Assembly: GCA_035652815.1 (NCBI GenBank)
Contig: DASRDB010000023.1
Coordinates: forward strand, 1 to 64,000
Reading direction: 5' to 3'
DNA: 64,000 bases
Source: DASRDB01 sp035652815
Lineage (GTDB): Bacteria; Chloroflexota; Ktedonobacteria; Ktedonobacterales; Ktedonobacteraceae
Shown: positions 1 through 8,406 of the stretch, in pieces
How positions within the stretch are numbered: position 1 is the first letter of the stretch
Layout of the letters: each line of letters starts with the position of its first letter
Made by a program: the position numbers and the translations under genes
The notes under the pieces: model-generated
Database searches by the model: none
What the model was told of the DNA's origin: nothing
The model's input: the letters and a program-made list of their open reading frames with translations, nothing else

Positions 1-2479
1 TTCCAACCCCGGTCATCTTGCTGTTGCTTGCGCGCTCAGATTTCTGTTTCAAACCCCAACGGGCCGCCTCATCCATTCCAACCCGGCACGCTGTACTGTC
101 GTCATCGCGTATCAGCAGGTTTCAAACCCCAACGGGCCGCCTCATCCATTCCAACCGATCAAACGATGCACGTAACACGCCTTCCGTGCCAGTTTCAAAC
201 CCCAACGGGCCGCCTCATCCATTCCAACCTTATCTGCGCTGTTGCTCCGCACCTGATAGAACTGGTTTCAAACCCCAACGGGCCGCCTCATCCATTCCAA
301 CGGGCGACTGCGCATATCCCGCCCTCTGGATCCGGGGCGTTTCAAACCCCAACGGGCCGCCTCATCCATTCCAACACTAGTTGGCAGATATTGTTACATC
401 GTCGTCGAGGCAACGTTTCAAACCCCAACGGGCCGCCTCATCCATTCCAACAATGTCGCCGATGCGGTACGTAAACTGAAGCAAGAAGTTTCAAACCCCA
501 ACGGGCCGCCTCATCCATTCCAACGAGTCAACTGACGAAGTATTGCTACAATCTGCAGGTGTTTCAAACCCCAACGGGCCGCCTCATCCATTCCAACGAG
601 CATCTGAACATTGTGGTGATACCAGATAGCAAAGGTTTCAAACCCCAACGGGCCGCCTCATCCATTCCAACGTTGTAGTTGAAAGCCAGATAGCATGTAC
701 TACCGGCAGTTTCAAACCCCAACGGGCCGCCTCATCCATTCCAACGTAGACGGAGTGAATCACTTCTGGCTCGATGAGCTGCAGTTTCAAACCCCAACGG
801 GCCGCCTCATCCATTCCAACGTGAGCCTTGTTCTTTGCCTTAGAGGTGCAGATTGGTTTCAAACCCCAACGGGCCGCCTCATCCATTCCAACGTTTGGAC
901 CGACACCGGTTCCGCAGCCATTTGATATGTTTCAAACCCCAACGGGCCGCCTCATCCATTCCAACCAAACGGGTGAACAATATCGGCTTGCTGATATTGT
1001 TGTTTCAAACCCCAACGGGCCGCCTCATCCATTCCAACCACCGCCCAATCCCACAACCCAAGTGGTTTGCAATGACGGTTTCAAACCCCAACGGGCCGCC
1101 TCATCCATTCCAACGACAGACGTATGTCTGTCCTCCACTTGGTGGCGTAGGGCACGTTTCAAACCCCAACGGGCCGCCTCATCCATTCCAACTTACCCTG
1201 GGAGGAATCCTGGGAATACAGCGACCGACTGTTTCAAACCCCAACGGGCCGCCTCATCCATTCCAACGCCCTTCAAACAGGGTAAGTCTTCTAAAAAGGA
1301 GTAGTTTCAAACCCCAACGGGCCGCCTCATCCATTCCAACACTTCGTGTTTTGGCTCCTTCTCAAAGGAGGGTCCTTTTTGTTTCAAACCCCAACGGGCC
1401 GCCTCATCCATTCCAACAAGTCTGCGCGTTCTGCCCTGGCCAGCATTCCCGATCAGGGTTTCAAACCCCAACGGGCCGCCTCATCCATTCCAACGAGGAA
1501 ATGACAGGCGTTCTGCCGCTGTATATAAAAGTTTCAAACCCCAACGGGCCGCCTCATCCATTCCAACTTTGGTGATCGTTTTGTTACGTCTACAACAGGA
1601 CAAGTTTCAAACCCCAACGGGCCGCCTCATCCATTCCAACCGACGCGCTGGCGTCGTAGTGTTGAAAAAATTGGTGGTTTCAAACCCCAACGGGCCGCCT
1701 CATCCATTCCAACGATGGATTTAGTTTTGTTCTCGGTAGCTGCTCTGTTGTTTCAAACCCCAACGGGCCGCCTCATCCATTCCAACAGGCACTTTAAGAG
1801 AGCCTGAAATGAGCGAGGCAAGTTTCAAACCCCAACGGGCCGCCTCATCCATTCCAACACCAAAGTGCCAATGGCAACAAAAAACTGAATTCCAGTTTCA
1901 AACCCCAACGGGCCGCCTCATCCATTCCAACCGATATTGCCTCCAAGTGCCAAAAAGCACCAAAGTGCCAATGGCAACAAAAAACTGAATTCCAGTTTCA
2001 AACCCCAACGGGCCGCCTCATCCATTCCAACGAGAGACAGCCAATGTATGGCCTTCATCGTCCTTATAGTTTCAAACCCCAACGGGCCGCCTCATCCATT
2101 CCAACCTTTCGCCTGGCACATGGAACGTCGCATCTGACGTAGTTTCAAACCCCAACGGGCCGCCTCATCCATTCCAACTGGCAAACGTTCGTCGTTTTTT
2201 CCCGCTCATCGGTCTGTTTCAAACCCCAACGGGCCGCCTCATCCATTCCAACCTGGATGACGGTCCCATCAATCGACGATGGCGTCATCGTTTCAAACCC
2301 CAACGGGCCGCCTCATCCATTCCAACATGGGGTTAAAGCTTCCACCTTCGGAGAGGGCGGTATCGGGTTTCAAACCCCAACGGGCCGCCTCATCCATTCC
2401 AACCTGGGTTTCCCATGTTATGCCTAGCATGGCGTTTGTAGCGTTTCAAACCCCAACGGGCCGCCTCATCCATTCCAAC
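1..2479 (-). CRISPR. CRISPR array, 33 full 37-nt repeats plus one clipped
   Basis: The repeat is 37 nt on the plus strand, beginning GTTTCAAACCCC and ending CATTCCAAC. Full copies start at 46, 119, 192, 265 and so on to 2443. The last 7 nt of another copy lie at 1-7, so the array continues beyond the left edge. All copies I read are identical. Of 33 spacers, 32 are 35-41 nt and one (1932-1994) is 63 nt. The reverse complement of the repeat ends in TTTGAAAC, the usual 3' end of crRNA-sense repeats. With the cas genes also on the minus strand, this implies transcription from right to left, with the newest spacers near 2440. Direction is inference; the repeat structure is seen directly. Confidence 0.99.
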
Positions 2480-2671
2480 TGCTGTACTTGTAGTGTAGCA
2501 TCAGAAGCCAAAAAAGGCAAGCAGTTCCGCGAGGCGGGTTTTTTTGGGTTTTTTGTGGAGCATCAAAAAGGACAGTCTATGTCCTATTTATGGCGCGAAG
2601 AGGCTTGTAGAGCCTGCCGCGAGGCGCAGCGGAAAGAGGCCATCACTGCGCCTCGCGGAAAGCTGAGCAGT
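2480..2671 (-). promoter_or_regulatory. putative CRISPR leader
   Basis: This 192-nt gap between cas2 and the last repeat has no convincing gene. It has A/T tracts at 2509-2516 and 2539-2555. The 10-mer CCGCGAGGCG occurs at 2527-2536 and 2617-2626 and inverted at 2649-2658. The last two belong to a perfect 13-bp inverted repeat (2617-2629 with 2646-2658). Its place between cas2 and the inferred leader end of the array fits a leader that would carry the crRNA promoter and integration signals. No -10/-35 is assigned. Confidence 0.6.
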
Positions 2672-2977
2672 TCAAACAATGTATAACAGATCGTCGGATG
2701 GAGGCCCACCCCCAACCGTTTCTACTTTGCTTATGCAGTTAGCGCATAGTGGATAAAAGCGGACGCTATCTTCAGACGCTATCAGGTGTTCAGCCAGTTT
2801 TGCCTGTAATAATATCATATCTCTTCGTGTGAGAAAGCACTCGAAGAGAGAGTACTGAGTCCACTTGCCGAAACCTAGTAGAGTTTGATGTACTTTGGTG
2901 CGCCTGCGGTCATCGGGAATATCGTAGGCAACCACGTAGCAGGTAGTTGTGTTGTTCGCTCTACGTTTCATTTTCAC
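2672..2977 (-). CDS. cas2: CRISPR-associated endonuclease Cas2
   Basis: A 101-aa protein of Cas2 size. The ferredoxin-like fold starts with CYVVAYDIPDDRRR, which carries the conserved Asp after beta-1, and continues with HQTLLGFGKWTQYSLFEC. Cas2 forms the Cas1-Cas2 integrase that inserts new spacers. The listed start is a GTG adjacent to the cas1 stop. An ATG two codons in (2969-2971) has a better-placed GTAGGTG Shine-Dalgarno and may be the true start. It is last in the RT-cas4-cas1-cas2 operon and faces the leader. Confidence 0.95.
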   Translation of the reverse strand: MKMKRRANNTTTCYVVAYDIPDDRRRTKVHQTLLGFGKWTQYSLFECFLTRRDMILLQAKLAEHLIASEDSVRFYPLCANCISKVETVGGGPPSDDLLYIV

Positions 2978-4075
2978 CTACTTTACAAGAAATGGAGGGT
3001 ATTCATCGATCTCCCCGGTTATATATTTGCCTAACAAGCGTGCTTGTAGTTCGATGCAGCGTTGATAGGTTGTCCTATAACCAAAGGTCGGATGATGCAC
3101 CTCTTCATTGAGCCGTTCTTCGAGTTTCGTAAAGAGTACTTTGCGTTTCTCTGGCTTAAGGCGGTAAGCCCCCAATTCTGCTACAAAATCTCCGGATGTT
3201 AGCATACGATTGTTCAATATGGTCAACACAACTGCATCCACAATCAAAGGCCGGAATTCTTCCATCAGATCAAGGGCTAAGGCGGGGCGACCATACACGG
3301 CGCTGTGCAGGTAGCCGACGAAGTGGTCAAAGCCGACCATTTGTACAATGCTGGCTACTTTACTGGTAAGTAGGGAGTAGCCAAAGCTCAGAAGCGAGTT
3401 AACCGGGTCAGTAGGTGGGCGTTTTACTCGTCCGGGGAAGGACCAGTGGTCTTGTCTTGTAATCAGTTTGCCAAAACATCGGAAGTAGGTCGCGCTTCCT
3501 GCCCCTTCGAGACCCAGGATTGCCTCAAGTGGTGTGCCTTCCACGCTGTTATCCCCGCTCGCTAATGATCGGGATGTAGAGATGCCGCGCAATGAGAGGC
3601 CTTCCAGTGTTTGAATTGAGGCTGCTAGTTGATGAATGGCCTGACTCACCTCTTGATCCGATTGGGCGCGATTATACCGGAGCAATCGCTGGCGCTGATT
3701 CATCAATTTCCCCATCACAAACCTGCGCGCCAGTTCGCAGCGTTTGGTCATGTCCTGGTGAGCGCGATATTGAGCCAGGCGCAGGATGGCATTTTTGGAG
3801 AAGGGGGGCGATAAGCGGCCTTTGAAGTGGCCGAACTGGTTCAGGTAGGTGATCTCGATGTCGCGGTCGAGCAGCAGGTGGATGGCGGATGCCGTCAGCG
3901 TGATCTCGCCCATCACCACAACCTGGTCGATTTTGATGAGCGGGATGCGTTCTTTGCGGGCGGGGCGAGGCTGCGCGCCATCCTTACCCTTGCGTTCGGG
4001 AATTTGCACCAGCAGCATATCCTCGCTTTCGCGGCGCACAAAGGAATAGTCTTCCGTCAGGTACAATGTAGACAT
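2978..4075 (-). CDS. cas1: CRISPR-associated endonuclease Cas1
   Basis: Cas1 is the metal-dependent integrase catalysing spacer insertion. The 365-aa product has the N-terminal beta domain (STLYLTEDYSFVRRES) and the helical domain with the expected acidic and His ligands: Glu in LGLEGAGSATYF, His in YLHSAVYGRPALAL, and Asp in the following LDLMEEFRPLIVDAVV. The chosen ATG at 4075 has AAGGAG seven bases upstream; an ATG at 4093 would add six residues but overlaps that ribosome site. The protein is not fused to RT, unlike RT-Cas1 fusions. The length suits the larger Cas1 of type I or III systems, but subtype cannot be set without an effector. Confidence 0.96.
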   Translation of the reverse strand: MSTLYLTEDYSFVRRESEDMLLVQIPERKGKDGAQPRPARKERIPLIKIDQVVVMGEITLTASAIHLLLDRDIEITYLNQFGHFKGRLSPPFSKNAILRLAQYRAHQDMTKRCELARRFVMGKLMNQRQRLLRYNRAQSDQEVSQAIHQLAASIQTLEGLSLRGISTSRSLASGDNSVEGTPLEAILGLEGAGSATYFRCFGKLITRQDHWSFPGRVKRPPTDPVNSLLSFGYSLLTSKVASIVQMVGFDHFVGYLHSAVYGRPALALDLMEEFRPLIVDAVVLTILNNRMLTSGDFVAELGAYRLKPEKRKVLFTKLEERLNEEVHHPTFGYRTTYQRCIELQARLLGKYITGEIDEYPPFLVK

Positions 4076-4099
4076 GCGTTTGCTCCTTGCCATTGTGGT

Positions 4100-4123
4100 A
4101 GGGGCGACCCTTGCGGTCGCCCT
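4100..4123. repeat. short palindromic repeat in cas4-cas1 gap
   Basis: Eight-bp arms GGGCGACC and GGTCGCCC (4102-4109, 4115-4122) face each other across a CTTGC loop in the 90-nt gap between cas4 and cas1. The wording resembles the TAGGGGCG...GCGTCGCCC repeats at 46,233-46,375. It could be a transcript-processing hairpin or a mobile repeat remnant. Confidence 0.6.
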
Positions 4124-4165
4124 GGCTTTTCACTTGCTCCTTGTTACTTGCCCTTTTTCGCGTTT

Positions 4166-4783
4166 TCACTTGCTCTTTTTGGATCGCAGCATGCGTACCT
4201 CGTCCGGCATGCAGAGCGGCAGCAGACTGCAATTGGGACAGCGTTCCGTCAATTTGCCCGTGAGCGGTGGCGGCGGCGTTTCGCGGGCGGCGACCTGGAA
4301 AGCCTGCGCGATGGCCGCCTTTGTCTTCGCTCGCAACTGCGGCGTGAAAGGAACCTTGACGCGCCGCCGCGAACCCGTATAGTAGATGTAGCCGTAGGGA
4401 ATGGGCGGTTTGCCGGGCTGGCGTTCTTCCAGGCACAAAGCCTGCGCGCACAGTTGAATGTGATCGTTGAGCCAGTCGCCCATCGTGCCGAGCTTGTATT
4501 CGACGGGTAGAAACACGCCCGCTCGCTCCTCTACCACGTCGGCAAAGCCCGTCAGGCGCAGCGTCTCGCTGTAGAGGTACAGGCGCGTGGTCTGAATCTC
4601 GCCTTCCGCCGAGGTCTGCGTTCCCGCCGAATGAACGCGCTCGTGAACCAGCATCCCTTCCAGCACAAATTCGTTCACCAGCATCTCGCCCTGCACCACC
4701 TCGTAATAAAACCTGCGCGGGCAATATTCCAGCGAATTCAACGACGAAATCGGGATCATATCCAATGGGGCCGCGCCTTTCAT
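4166..4783 (-). CDS. cas4: CRISPR-associated exonuclease Cas4
   Basis: A 206-aa PD-(D/E)XK/RecB-type nuclease that trims prespacers and helps select PAM-adjacent DNA. Visible marks are the first iron-sulfur Cys in LEYCPRRFYYE, the acidic GFADVVEE, the nuclease core PVEYKLG, and three C-terminal cysteines in CPNCSLLPLC that complete the [4Fe-4S] set. The ATG at 4783 is chosen because AAAGGA lies five bases upstream; a longer reading from a TTG at 4843 would run through a palindromic repeat and has no ribosome site. It lies 60 nt after the RT stop. Confidence 0.95.
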   Translation of the reverse strand: MKGAAPLDMIPISSLNSLEYCPRRFYYEVVQGEMLVNEFVLEGMLVHERVHSAGTQTSAEGEIQTTRLYLYSETLRLTGFADVVEERAGVFLPVEYKLGTMGDWLNDHIQLCAQALCLEERQPGKPPIPYGYIYYTGSRRRVKVPFTPQLRAKTKAAIAQAFQVAARETPPPPLTGKLTERCPNCSLLPLCMPDEVRMLRSKKSK

Positions 4784-4826
4784 GGTTATCCTTTCTATGG
4801 AAACATCCATACAATGCCGCGATTCC

Positions 4827-4856
4827 TGTAGGGACGTGATCAATCACGTCCCTACA
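4827..4856. repeat. family A palindrome at the RT/cas4 junction
   Basis: Arms TGTAGGGACGTGAT and ATCACGTCCCTACA are perfect complements around a 2-nt centre. This is a minimal copy of the TGTAGGGACGCGATTCATCG repeat family found at 6289-6772, 11,712-11,952 and 54,741-54,815. The RT stop codon (TGA, 4846-4844) and its last codons lie inside it. Confidence 0.85.
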
Positions 4857-6244
4857 AGACGATATGCCCGCAATTGCGCCCTGTCATGGGTGGCAAACAC
4901 CCGTTGTTGCCTGCCAACGGGCTGCCAGTAGCGGTTGAGCAGCCATTCACGCGCTTTGCCGGGATGCCGTTTGCCTGCCCAGCGCAATAGCCGTTGTTCC
5001 AGCATTTCATCGAACTGGCTCAGCGTTGCCGCCGGGACAACGCCGCTGTAATAGGTGGCCCAGCCCGCGATGATCGGGTTGAGCGTCTTAATAACCTGTG
5101 CCTGGGGAGCCATCTGCAACTGCGCCAGCTTCTGATCAAGAACGGCCATGTGCCGCCGCACCGCTTCCTGGCTGGGCGCGATGATTGTTTTCACCCTGTG
5201 CGGCTGCGCGCCCCGCGCTTCGTTGCGTCCTGCCTGTTCCTGGTGAATGTGAAAGCCCAGAAAATCGAAGCCAACCTGCCCTTCATAGGAGATCAGCGTA
5301 TGCGTAATGCGCGTCTTGTTGGCGTGAACCTGCAGGCCGAGCGTTCCCAGCCAGCGTTTGACGCGCCGGATGGCCTGCTGCAACACCGAGAGATTGGAGT
5401 GCAAGATCACGAAATCATCCGCGTAGCGTACCAGCAACGGCTGTTCTCCACCAGAGCCGCCCGCAACGATAGCTTCCATGCCATGCAGCGCGACATTCAT
5501 GAGCAGGGGAGAAAGCACGCCTCCCTGCGCGATGCCCGTTTTGGTAGGAATGAAGTTATCGCCATCCATCACGCCCGCGCCAAGCCAGGCTTTAATCATG
5601 TTTTTGAGCGCGGGATAGGTCTGCAACTTCTCCAGCACCGCCGCCTGGTTGACATGATCGAAGGCCCCTTCAATGTCAGCGTCAAAGACGTAGGTGGGAC
5701 GTCCTTCAATCGCCACCAGAATGGCCGCTATCGCGTCATGCGTCCCGCGCCCCGGTCGGAAGCCGTAGCTATGCGGCTCAAATTGCGTCTCCCATTCCGG
5801 CTCCAGCGCGAGTTTCACCAGCGCCTGCTTGCAACGGTCAATCATCGGCAGGATGGCGAGCGGGCGGCGTTCGGTCGTCCCTGGCTTCGGCATCCATACC
5901 CGCCGCACAGGCATAGGAAGCTGCTGTTTCCAATGGCGAGGATGAATGAGGGCCGCCATCGCCACTCGTTCGCTCTGGCTCAGTGACTTCACGCCATCCA
6001 CTCCGGCGGTGTGCTTCCCCTGGTTCTCCTCAGCCGCCTTGTGCACCGCCAGCAAGCGCGCCGCCTCAGACTCCATCAATCGCTGCTGCAAACTATGTAC
6101 CGCCTGCCTATCCCCGCGCTGGCAGGCCTGCGTAATCTGCATCTGCATGCGCGCCACCTGCTGTTCCAGGACGCTCCACTGCATCTGCTGCGGCCTGGAA
6201 GATGGCCGGGCAGGTTGCGGTGCAGGTTGTTTCTTTTCGTTCAT
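4844..6244 (-). CDS. CRISPR-associated group II intron-type reverse transcriptase
   Basis: A 466-aa RT of the group II intron/maturase class. RT blocks seen: VWMPKPGTTERRPLAI (about 116), HSYGFRPGRG (158-167), FDADIEGAFDHV (187-198), GIAQGGVLSPLLMN (237-250), and the catalytic YADD at 274-277. A maturase-like thumb (X) region, NPIIAGWATYYSGV, starts near 389. No HNH endonuclease domain follows, and no domain V-like ribozyme flanks the gene, so it is not an intact intron. It is first in the cas4-cas1-cas2 operon. By analogy with RT-Cas1 systems it may allow spacers to be copied from RNA, which is inference. The start has AAGG 9-10 bases upstream. The C-terminus (VGT, stop) is written by a repeat element. 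Confidence 0.93.
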   Translation of the reverse strand: MNEKKQPAPQPARPSSRPQQMQWSVLEQQVARMQMQITQACQRGDRQAVHSLQQRLMESEAARLLAVHKAAEENQGKHTAGVDGVKSLSQSERVAMAALIHPRHWKQQLPMPVRRVWMPKPGTTERRPLAILPMIDRCKQALVKLALEPEWETQFEPHSYGFRPGRGTHDAIAAILVAIEGRPTYVFDADIEGAFDHVNQAAVLEKLQTYPALKNMIKAWLGAGVMDGDNFIPTKTGIAQGGVLSPLLMNVALHGMEAIVAGGSGGEQPLLVRYADDFVILHSNLSVLQQAIRRVKRWLGTLGLQVHANKTRITHTLISYEGQVGFDFLGFHIHQEQAGRNEARGAQPHRVKTIIAPSQEAVRRHMAVLDQKLAQLQMAPQAQVIKTLNPIIAGWATYYSGVVPAATLSQFDEMLEQRLLRWAGKRHPGKAREWLLNRYWQPVGRQQRVFATHDRAQLRAYRLVGT

Positions 6245-6288
6245 GCGATATACCTTTTAGTGAATGTGGGGGGAATGAATCGGGTTAT

Positions 6289-6772
6289 TGTAGGGACGCG
6301 ATTCATCGCGTCCACCCGCCTGCCACGCCGATGCACCAGGGTGGACGCGATGAATCGCGTCCCTACAGAATGATTCCCCGTTGTCTGATGTATGTTCATC
6401 ATTGCGTCTACCTCGGTGCATCGGATCGTTGTAGGGACGCGATTCATCGCGTCCTGCCGATCGATGCACATCCCAGGTCGGCAGGACGCGATGATAAACC
6501 TTCAGAAAAGAATGCGCCAGAATGGTGTAGGGACGCGATTCATCGCGTCCGGCTGCCCATGCCGATTCCCGCCGCGTGCGAAGGTGGACGCGATGAAGCG
6601 CGTCTCTACAACGACCCGATTCCCGCCGCGTGCGAAGGTGGACGCGATGAATCGCGTCCCTACAACGACCCGATTCCCGCCGTGTGCGAAGGTGGACGCG
6701 ATGAAGCGCATCCCTACACCGATCCGATTCCCGCCGCGTGCGAAGGTGGACGCGATGAATCGCGTCCCTACA
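6289..6772. repeat. cluster of family A palindromic repeats with 54-bp tandem array
   Basis: A full element lies at 6289-6367 (left arm TGTAGGGACGCGATTCATCG, right arm its complement). A second at 6430-6492 has a cut-short right arm. A third, 6526-6772, has expanded: a 54-bp unit (AAGGTGGACGCGATGAAGCG onward) starts at 6581, 6635, 6689 and 6743. The open frames through this block (GGRDESRPY, MNRVPT words) arise from the repeat and are not taken as genes. The block separates the adaptation operon from the JAB-E1 gene. Confidence 0.9.
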
Positions 6773-8162
6773 CATTGCACAGAAAACACTGTTTATTCCT
6801 GTATTGCACGCTTTCTTTGTCCTCGTAGACGCTCATGTATTCGTTGTTCTCGAAGACAAGCACAGGCACGTGTTTTCTTGCTCCGGTGTACTGGTTAATC
6901 AGGACTTCGACCGCCATTGTGGCCAGGAAGGTGTTGAGCGTCTTGACGGCAGGCTCTTTGATGTCCTGGCCTGTGACGTAGCCGCGTTTCACCAGAGCCT
7001 CGCGAATGCCCTGGTCTGGATGCCGCTCGCTGGCTACCTTGATGGGGTTGATGCGGTTGAGGCAGCTCAGGCAGAGATAGTCTCCGACGCGGGCCGTAAT
7101 CACCTCGCCGCTCATGTCCTCAATCTTGTGGTTGTTGACCGTGATGTTGACGCCCAGCGAGAGCAGCGGCACGAAGTACTTGATTGAGAGTTGCTGCGCT
7201 TTGAGGCGGCTGGAATGGTTATCGGTCGCCACGATGATCCAATCTGAGAGGGCCAGCGCCTGCTCTACCTCTGGATCGTGGATGTCTTTCCGGCAGGCGC
7301 GTACCGTTGCCTTCGGATTGATGCCTGTCAGATGCCGCTTGACCACATCCACTTTATAGCGTTTCTGCTCCGCATCCTCGTAATAGGCTCCCACCACGCG
7401 GTTCAGATTCGACATCTCCAGCACGTCAGGGTCGATCAGGTGAATGTCATGGAAGCCCATGTGAATCAGGTGTTCCGCGACGACCGAACCGAGGCCGCCG
7501 ACGCCAACGATGGAGATGGTCTGGTCATGCATAATGGTACGCATCACGTCCAACCCCAATGCCAGCGCGCTGCGGTGGAAAAAGCCTTCTACCTGCGCGA
7601 GCGCCGTTTTTTCGTAGGTGGTATCCGTCTCTTCGCGAAAGTCGGCACTCGCGATGTTCTCCCGGCTCGTCTGTGTTTTGAGCAACGCTCTCCTGGCGAC
7701 AATCGAATGATTGTGATTGAACGTCCAGACGCGGGCCGAGTACTGTGTCTGGGAGAAGACGATGCTGGCGTAATGAATGTTGTCGAACGTGTCGTTCAGG
7801 AAGTGGAAAAAGGTGCGTTCGTCGCTATCATCCGTTGCTGAGAACGCCACATGCGACGGCGAAAAGGGATGGGTATGCACGTCAATAATCGTATCGACAT
7901 CGTAGCGGTTGTTCAGTTCGACCAGCATCTTGTGAATGAACTCTTTTTTGATGCGCAAGAAGGCCACGTTCTGCTGGTAATAATCTGTCCGCTCAGGGAA
8001 AAACATGTCGATCACATTGATGATGGTATGGCCCTCGACCTGCTGTGTCTTGCCCAGCAGTATGCCGAAATGCTCCCGCGAGAGGTCTTCCAGCAGCATA
8101 TTCCGCAAGTATGCCAGGTCTTCCTGTTTGAACTTGATGTAATTGCGGACGTGTGTATTCAC
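6768..8162 (-). CDS. JAB (JAMM) peptidase-E1 (ThiF-type) fusion protein
   Basis: A 464-aa fusion. Residues about 10-150 are a JAB/JAMM metallopeptidase: Glu30 (REHFGILLG), H96-T-H98-P, then S108 and D111 in FSATDD. Residues about 200-464 are an E1-like adenylating domain: Rossmann loop GVGGLGS (220-226), Asp244, Arg255 in SNLNRV, and two zinc knuckles CLSC (364-367) and CFLC (459-462). Known E1s adenylate a ubiquitin-like C-terminus and pass it to E2; JAMM peptidases process or remove it. I cannot point to a certain E1 catalytic Cys. The GTG start has AAAGGA nine bases upstream; an ATG at 8180 lacks a ribosome site. The stop falls in a family A repeat, directly after the last zinc knuckle. 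Confidence 0.9.
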   Translation of the reverse strand: MNTHVRNYIKFKQEDLAYLRNMLLEDLSREHFGILLGKTQQVEGHTIINVIDMFFPERTDYYQQNVAFLRIKKEFIHKMLVELNNRYDVDTIIDVHTHPFSPSHVAFSATDDSDERTFFHFLNDTFDNIHYASIVFSQTQYSARVWTFNHNHSIVARRALLKTQTSRENIASADFREETDTTYEKTALAQVEGFFHRSALALGLDVMRTIMHDQTISIVGVGGLGSVVAEHLIHMGFHDIHLIDPDVLEMSNLNRVVGAYYEDAEQKRYKVDVVKRHLTGINPKATVRACRKDIHDPEVEQALALSDWIIVATDNHSSRLKAQQLSIKYFVPLLSLGVNITVNNHKIEDMSGEVITARVGDYLCLSCLNRINPIKVASERHPDQGIREALVKRGYVTGQDIKEPAVKTLNTFLATMAVEVLINQYTGARKHVPVLVFENNEYMSVYEDKESVQYRNKQCFLCNV

Positions 8163-8202
8163 GGGGAAATTTCCTTTCATTAGCTGTATATGATGGATAA
8201 GG

Positions 8203-8398
8203 TGCGTAGGGACAGGGGGATGTGGTGGGGTGGTGTGGGGGCCTCGTGCCTGTCCTGGGGGGTGGTGGGGCAAAACCGCCGTTCGATCACTCAGGCGCAT
8301 TTTCCCCACCACCCGGGACAGGCACGAGGCCCCCGCCGCTCATCCCCGCCGCCCCCTGTCCCTACGCAACGGATGCCCATCCTTGCGTAGGGACAGGT
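8203..8398. repeat. 166-bp palindromic element inside the Ubl operon
   Basis: The left arm from 8203 (TGCGTAGGGACAGGGGG) and the right arm ending 8368 are complementary. A second complementary pair (GGCCTCGTGCCTGTCC with its reverse complement) lies further in. A partial direct copy follows at 8384-8398. It fills the 245-nt gap between the Ubl-E2 and JAB-E1 genes. The overlapping open frames in it are by-products of the palindrome. Confidence 0.8.
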
Positions 8399-8406
8399 AT
8401 TACCCC

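Noticed and set aside
28..1575. Open frames of up to 240 codons through the CRISPR array
   Set aside because: The repeated peptides (FKPQRAASSIPT, SNPNGPPHPFQ) are just the repeat read in different frames; a 37-nt repeat without stops keeps frames open.
4784..6288. The RT as part of an intact group II intron
   Set aside because: I looked for a domain V-like hairpin and GUGYG-type 5' end near the gene and saw none; the flanks are palindromic repeats and cas4.
6202..6898. Several frames of 76-208 codons in the repeat block, with GGRDESRPY or MNRVPT words
   Set aside because: They are translations of family A palindromes and the 54-bp tandem array, on both strands; no ribosome site or domain supports them.
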